A stretch of DNA of 6,607 bases from Planctomycetota bacterium (lineage in GTDB: Bacteria > Planctomycetota > Planctomycetia > Pirellulales > Thermoguttaceae), in assembly GCA_018897395.1 (NCBI GenBank), contig JAHIKV010000201.1:1-6607 (forward strand), given 5' to 3'. The first letter of the stretch is position 1, and every line of letters begins with the position of its first letter. Positions 4,754 through 6,607 of the stretch are shown here, piece after piece. The notes below the pieces were generated by a model. It worked only from the letters and a program-made list of their open reading frames with translations, was not told the origin of the DNA and made no database searches. A program made the translations under genes and the position numbers.

Positions 4754-5527
4754 GTGGCAAGCACCATAAACGCAATTGAAACCGGCCTTTACCTTTATGG
4801 AATCACCACCGCGGAAGGCGCACTGCCCGTTCGCGTCTCAGGCGTGGCGGGGGGCAGCGTGGAGCGAGTGGTCGAGGGCCCCGTGGCGGCGATCGTGACC
4901 CGGGTGGCGGTCCAGAAGATGCGCCCCCAGCGGTCGAATCTGGCGGCGCACAATCAAATAATCCGCGATCTGGCCGACCGGCAATCGGTCCTGCCGGTCG
5001 CCTTCGGTACGATCGTCGATGACGAAGAGGGACTGCGGCGCGTCATCCGCCGAAACCGCGAGTCCCTGATCGCCAGGCTTCGCCTGCTGCAAAACAAGGT
5101 GGAAATGATCTTGAAGGTCTTTTGGGACACCCCCAATATCTTCGAATACTTCGTGGCCACCCACAAGGAACTCCAACAGATGCGCAACCGGCTTTTCGGA
5201 GGAGGCAGGAAGCCCTCGAGGAGCCAGAGCATCGAGTTGGGCGAGCTGTTCGCGTCCCTGCTCCAGCAGACCCGCGAGCGCCACGCCGGCCGGTTGACCA
5301 AAGCCCTTTTCCACTACTGCGCCGATATCCACGCCATCGACGTGGGCGAGGAGAAGCTGATCGTGAAACTGGCGTGCCTGGTGGAAAAGGACCGGGTTAA
5401 ACGATGGGAAGAAGGCGTTAAGAAGGCCGCCTGCGAGTTTGACAACAACTATTGCTTCAAGTACGGCAATCCGTCGCTCCCCTATAACTTCGCCGACGTC
5501 GACCTGGAACTGGAAGAAAGGCTGTAG
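4754..5527 (+). CDS. gvpF: Gas vesicle protein GvpF (GvpF/GvpL family)
   Basis: 257 residues from a GTG at 4754, which has the ideal AAGGAGG site about 6 nt upstream. An in-frame ATG at 4730 would place that ribosome site inside the gene, so the GTG is preferred. Family marks in order: GLYLYGI near 11-17; EGPVAAIVTRV (41-51); LPVAFGTIVDDEEGLRRVI (80-98), the conserved LPvxFGT motif; KVEMILKVFW (115-124); SIELGELFASLLQQTRER (159-176); LIVKLACLVEKD (202-213); and NPSLPYNFADVDL near the C-terminus, matching the usual GP-x-PPYxF motif. GvpF has two alpha/beta domains, binds GvpA and other Gvp proteins, and takes part in shell nucleation on the gas-facing side. Only one GvpF/L gene is seen here; a gvpL may lie outside. 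A gap of 16 nt separates it from gvpG, so the two are surely co-transcribed. Confidence 0.94.
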   Translation: MASTINAIETGLYLYGITTAEGALPVRVSGVAGGSVERVVEGPVAAIVTRVAVQKMRPQRSNLAAHNQIIRDLADRQSVLPVAFGTIVDDEEGLRRVIRRNRESLIARLRLLQNKVEMILKVFWDTPNIFEYFVATHKELQQMRNRLFGGGRKPSRSQSIELGELFASLLQQTRERHAGRLTKALFHYCADIHAIDVGEEKLIVKLACLVEKDRVKRWEEGVKKAACEFDNNYCFKYGNPSLPYNFADVDLELEERL

Positions 5528-5543
5528 CACTGGGGACTTTCTC

Positions 5544-6122
5544 ATGGCATTTCTGATCGACGACCTTTTCCTCTTTCCGCTCAAGGCGATCGTTGGAAAC
5601 GTCAAGAAGGCGGCCGAGGAGGACTTGGAAAACGAGAAAAAGGAAATCGTAGCCGACTTGGGCGGACTACACCAACGGCTCGGATCGGGTGAGATCGACG
5701 AAAAGGAATTCGACGAGCAGGAAACCGAGTGGCTCGATCGACTCGAAACCATCGAGAACATACTCCACCCGGAGCCTCGCTTAACCAAAATCGAACGGCT
5801 GCGGAAGCATTTCCCCGAAGAATTCGAGCCGGAACCGAAAGCCAAGGCGGAACCGGAAAACGAACCGACAATAGAGGACGAACTAGAGAACATTCGACAG
5901 GACTACCGGGACTTGGTAATAGAAACCGAGAGCCGGTCACGCGTGGGGTTCGCATCATTACGGGAGAAACCGGGAACGATCAGACCCGAGGGAATCGAAC
6001 CCGTATCAATGAAACAAGGAGCGAACGGTCTAGAACCGGTGCAAGTTGCACGACCGATCAAGCTGAAACCGGTCGCTCCGGGGGCCGGCAAACGAGGATT
6101 GGGGCAAAAGGAAGTGCCATGA
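5544..6122 (+). CDS. gvpG: Gas vesicle protein GvpG with a long C-terminal extension
   Basis: 192 residues from the ATG at 5544. The open frame continues upstream through the end of gvpF, but that part only overlaps gvpF in another frame. The ribosome site is weak (GGGGAC), so coupling to gvpF translation is likely. Residues 2-75 are a typical GvpG: FLIDDLFLFPLKAIVGNVKK, then AAEEDLENEKKEIVADLGGL, then GEIDEKEFDEQETEWLDRLE. GvpG is a small helical assembly factor that acts with GvpF and GvpL. Ordinary GvpG proteins are about 80-100 residues; here roughly 100 residues are added. These are Glu/Pro/Lys-rich (EFEPEPKAKAEPENEP), then an acidic helix (TIEDELENIRQDYRDL), then a basic, Pro/Gly-rich tail, and are likely disordered. 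The stop overlaps the next start (ATGA). Confidence 0.9.
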   Translation: MAFLIDDLFLFPLKAIVGNVKKAAEEDLENEKKEIVADLGGLHQRLGSGEIDEKEFDEQETEWLDRLETIENILHPEPRLTKIERLRKHFPEEFEPEPKAKAEPENEPTIEDELENIRQDYRDLVIETESRSRVGFASLREKPGTIRPEGIEPVSMKQGANGLEPVQVARPIKLKPVAPGAGKRGLGQKEVP

Positions 6123-6373
6123 AAAGGACCGAGCCGGCAAGGCCAAACATGAACGGCATCCCCCAGGGCGCCTCCTGCGGCGATGACTCGCTGCTCGAGT
6201 TGCTGGATCGGTTGCTGAACACGGGCGTGGTTCTGGTCGGCGACGTGAATATCTCGGTTGCCGATATCGAGTTGATCTGTCTGCGGTTGCAGGTTGTGCT
6301 CAGCTCGGCGGAAACGGCGCGGGAGAACGGCTGGCTCGTGCCGACGCGGGAATTTTACCCGGCGGCGTTGTGA
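6119..6373 (+). CDS. Minor GvpA-family protein (GvpJ/GvpM/GvpS type)
   Basis: 84 residues. The ATG at 6119 overlaps the gvpG stop by 4 bp (ATGA) and has AAAGGAAG just before it; a second ATG at 6149 is possible but lacks the overlap. After a 20-residue polar head, residues 24-70 carry the GvpA-family fold: LLELLDRLLNTGVVLVGD, then VNISVADIELICLRLQVV, then LSSAETAREN. The ISVADIxL strand in place of the KVSLVGIELL of GvpA points to the minor shell proteins GvpJ, GvpM or GvpS, thought to nucleate vesicles or form the conical caps. Which of the three cannot be decided by eye. It lacks the DAWA segment of GvpA. The gene sits between gvpG and gvpK, with 28 nt to the next start. Confidence 0.88.
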   Translation: MKRTEPARPNMNGIPQGASCGDDSLLELLDRLLNTGVVLVGDVNISVADIELICLRLQVVLSSAETARENGWLVPTREFYPAAL

Positions 6374-6401
6374 GCGTCCCGATATGGAGGAAACACCGGC
6401 C

Positions 6402-6607
6402 ATGACAACCTCAACCATCGATTCGACCCCCGACATCGTCAGGTTGTTTCCGGACTTCCCCGAGATGCACCCGACCGGCCATCGGCCCGCGCCGCAACAG
6501 CCGGCGGCGGCGATGGCGGACTCGCCGTCCAGATTCAAAATCAATCCGGAGAACGTCCGCAACGGCCTGGCGAAATTGGTTATGACGCTGGTCGAGTTGC
6601 TCCGCGA
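6402..6607 (+). CDS. gvpK: Gas vesicle protein GvpK, N-terminal part; cut by the window edge
   Basis: 68 residues are visible from the ATG at 6402, with a GGAGGAAA ribosome site upstream. Residues 1-43 form a Pro/Ala-rich, low-complexity head (HRPAPQQPAAAMADSP). From 45 the GvpK domain begins: FKINPENVRNGLAKLVMTLVELLR, matching the conserved start in which an I-x-x-D/E-x-V precedes GLxxLVLTxxELLR. GvpK is a small cytoplasmic helical assembly factor found in nearly all gas vesicle clusters. The rest of the domain lies beyond the edge. The long head is variable among GvpK proteins and probably flexible. Confidence 0.92.
   Translation, partial: MTTSTIDSTPDIVRLFPDFPEMHPTGHRPAPQQPAAAMADSPSRFKINPENVRNGLAKLVMTLVELLR

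Noticed and set aside
4838..5893. Long reverse open frame opposite gvpF and gvpG
   Set aside because: Antisense shadow with Ser-rich low-complexity sequence and no motifs; both forward genes are certain.
5903..6562. Reverse open frame opposite gvpG, the GvpA-like gene and gvpK
   Set aside because: Crosses three forward genes with recognisable families; no ribosome site or motif of its own.

Overview
The window holds a gas vesicle (gvp) gene cluster. One gene reads leftward and is cut by the left edge (gvpH, Hsp20-like). Eleven genes read rightward: gvpA, an 84-aa helical protein in the usual gvpC position, gvpN, a 107-aa helical protein, a DnaJ-type zinc-finger protein without a J domain, a GvpO-like protein, a small zinc ribbon, gvpF, gvpG, a minor GvpA-family protein (GvpJ/M/S type), and gvpK, which is cut by the right edge. 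No rRNA, tRNA, transposase or CRISPR array was seen.

The host looks like a GC-rich Gram-negative bacterium, and I lean towards the Planctomycetota (Pirellulales-like). This rests on the large branched inverted-repeat elements between genes and on the make-up of the cluster. It is an inference from memory of such genomes, not a database result.

Layout: 1-385 gvpH (minus). 386-830 is a divergent, AT-richer regulatory region with two large dyads, a third small dyad and promoter-like boxes. 831-1049 gvpA. 1067-1240 carries four near-identical 27-bp palindromes, followed by a terminator-like hairpin at 1347-1370. 1452-1706 is the possible gvpC analogue. 1707-2020 is non-coding with one strong hairpin. 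2021-3046 gvpN. 3094-3826 holds two small accessory genes. 3852-3918 is a three-way-junction repeat. 3988-4566 holds the GvpO-like gene and the zinc ribbon. 4595-4659 is a second three-way-junction repeat. 4754-6607 is a tight run of gvpF, gvpG, gvpJ/M/S-like and gvpK.

How the genes work together: GvpA forms the ribbed shell of a gas-filled protein nanocompartment. GvpN (AAA+ ATPase) and perhaps the 84-aa protein act on shell growth and strength. GvpF, GvpG, GvpK, the GvpO-like protein and the GvpA-like minor protein are the usual nucleation and assembly factors, and GvpH is a chaperone-like Hsp20 protein. The zinc-finger proteins and the 107-aa helical protein are not part of the classical core set and are the most novel part of the locus. 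The palindromes and hairpins after gvpA fit the need to make far more GvpA than assembly factors.
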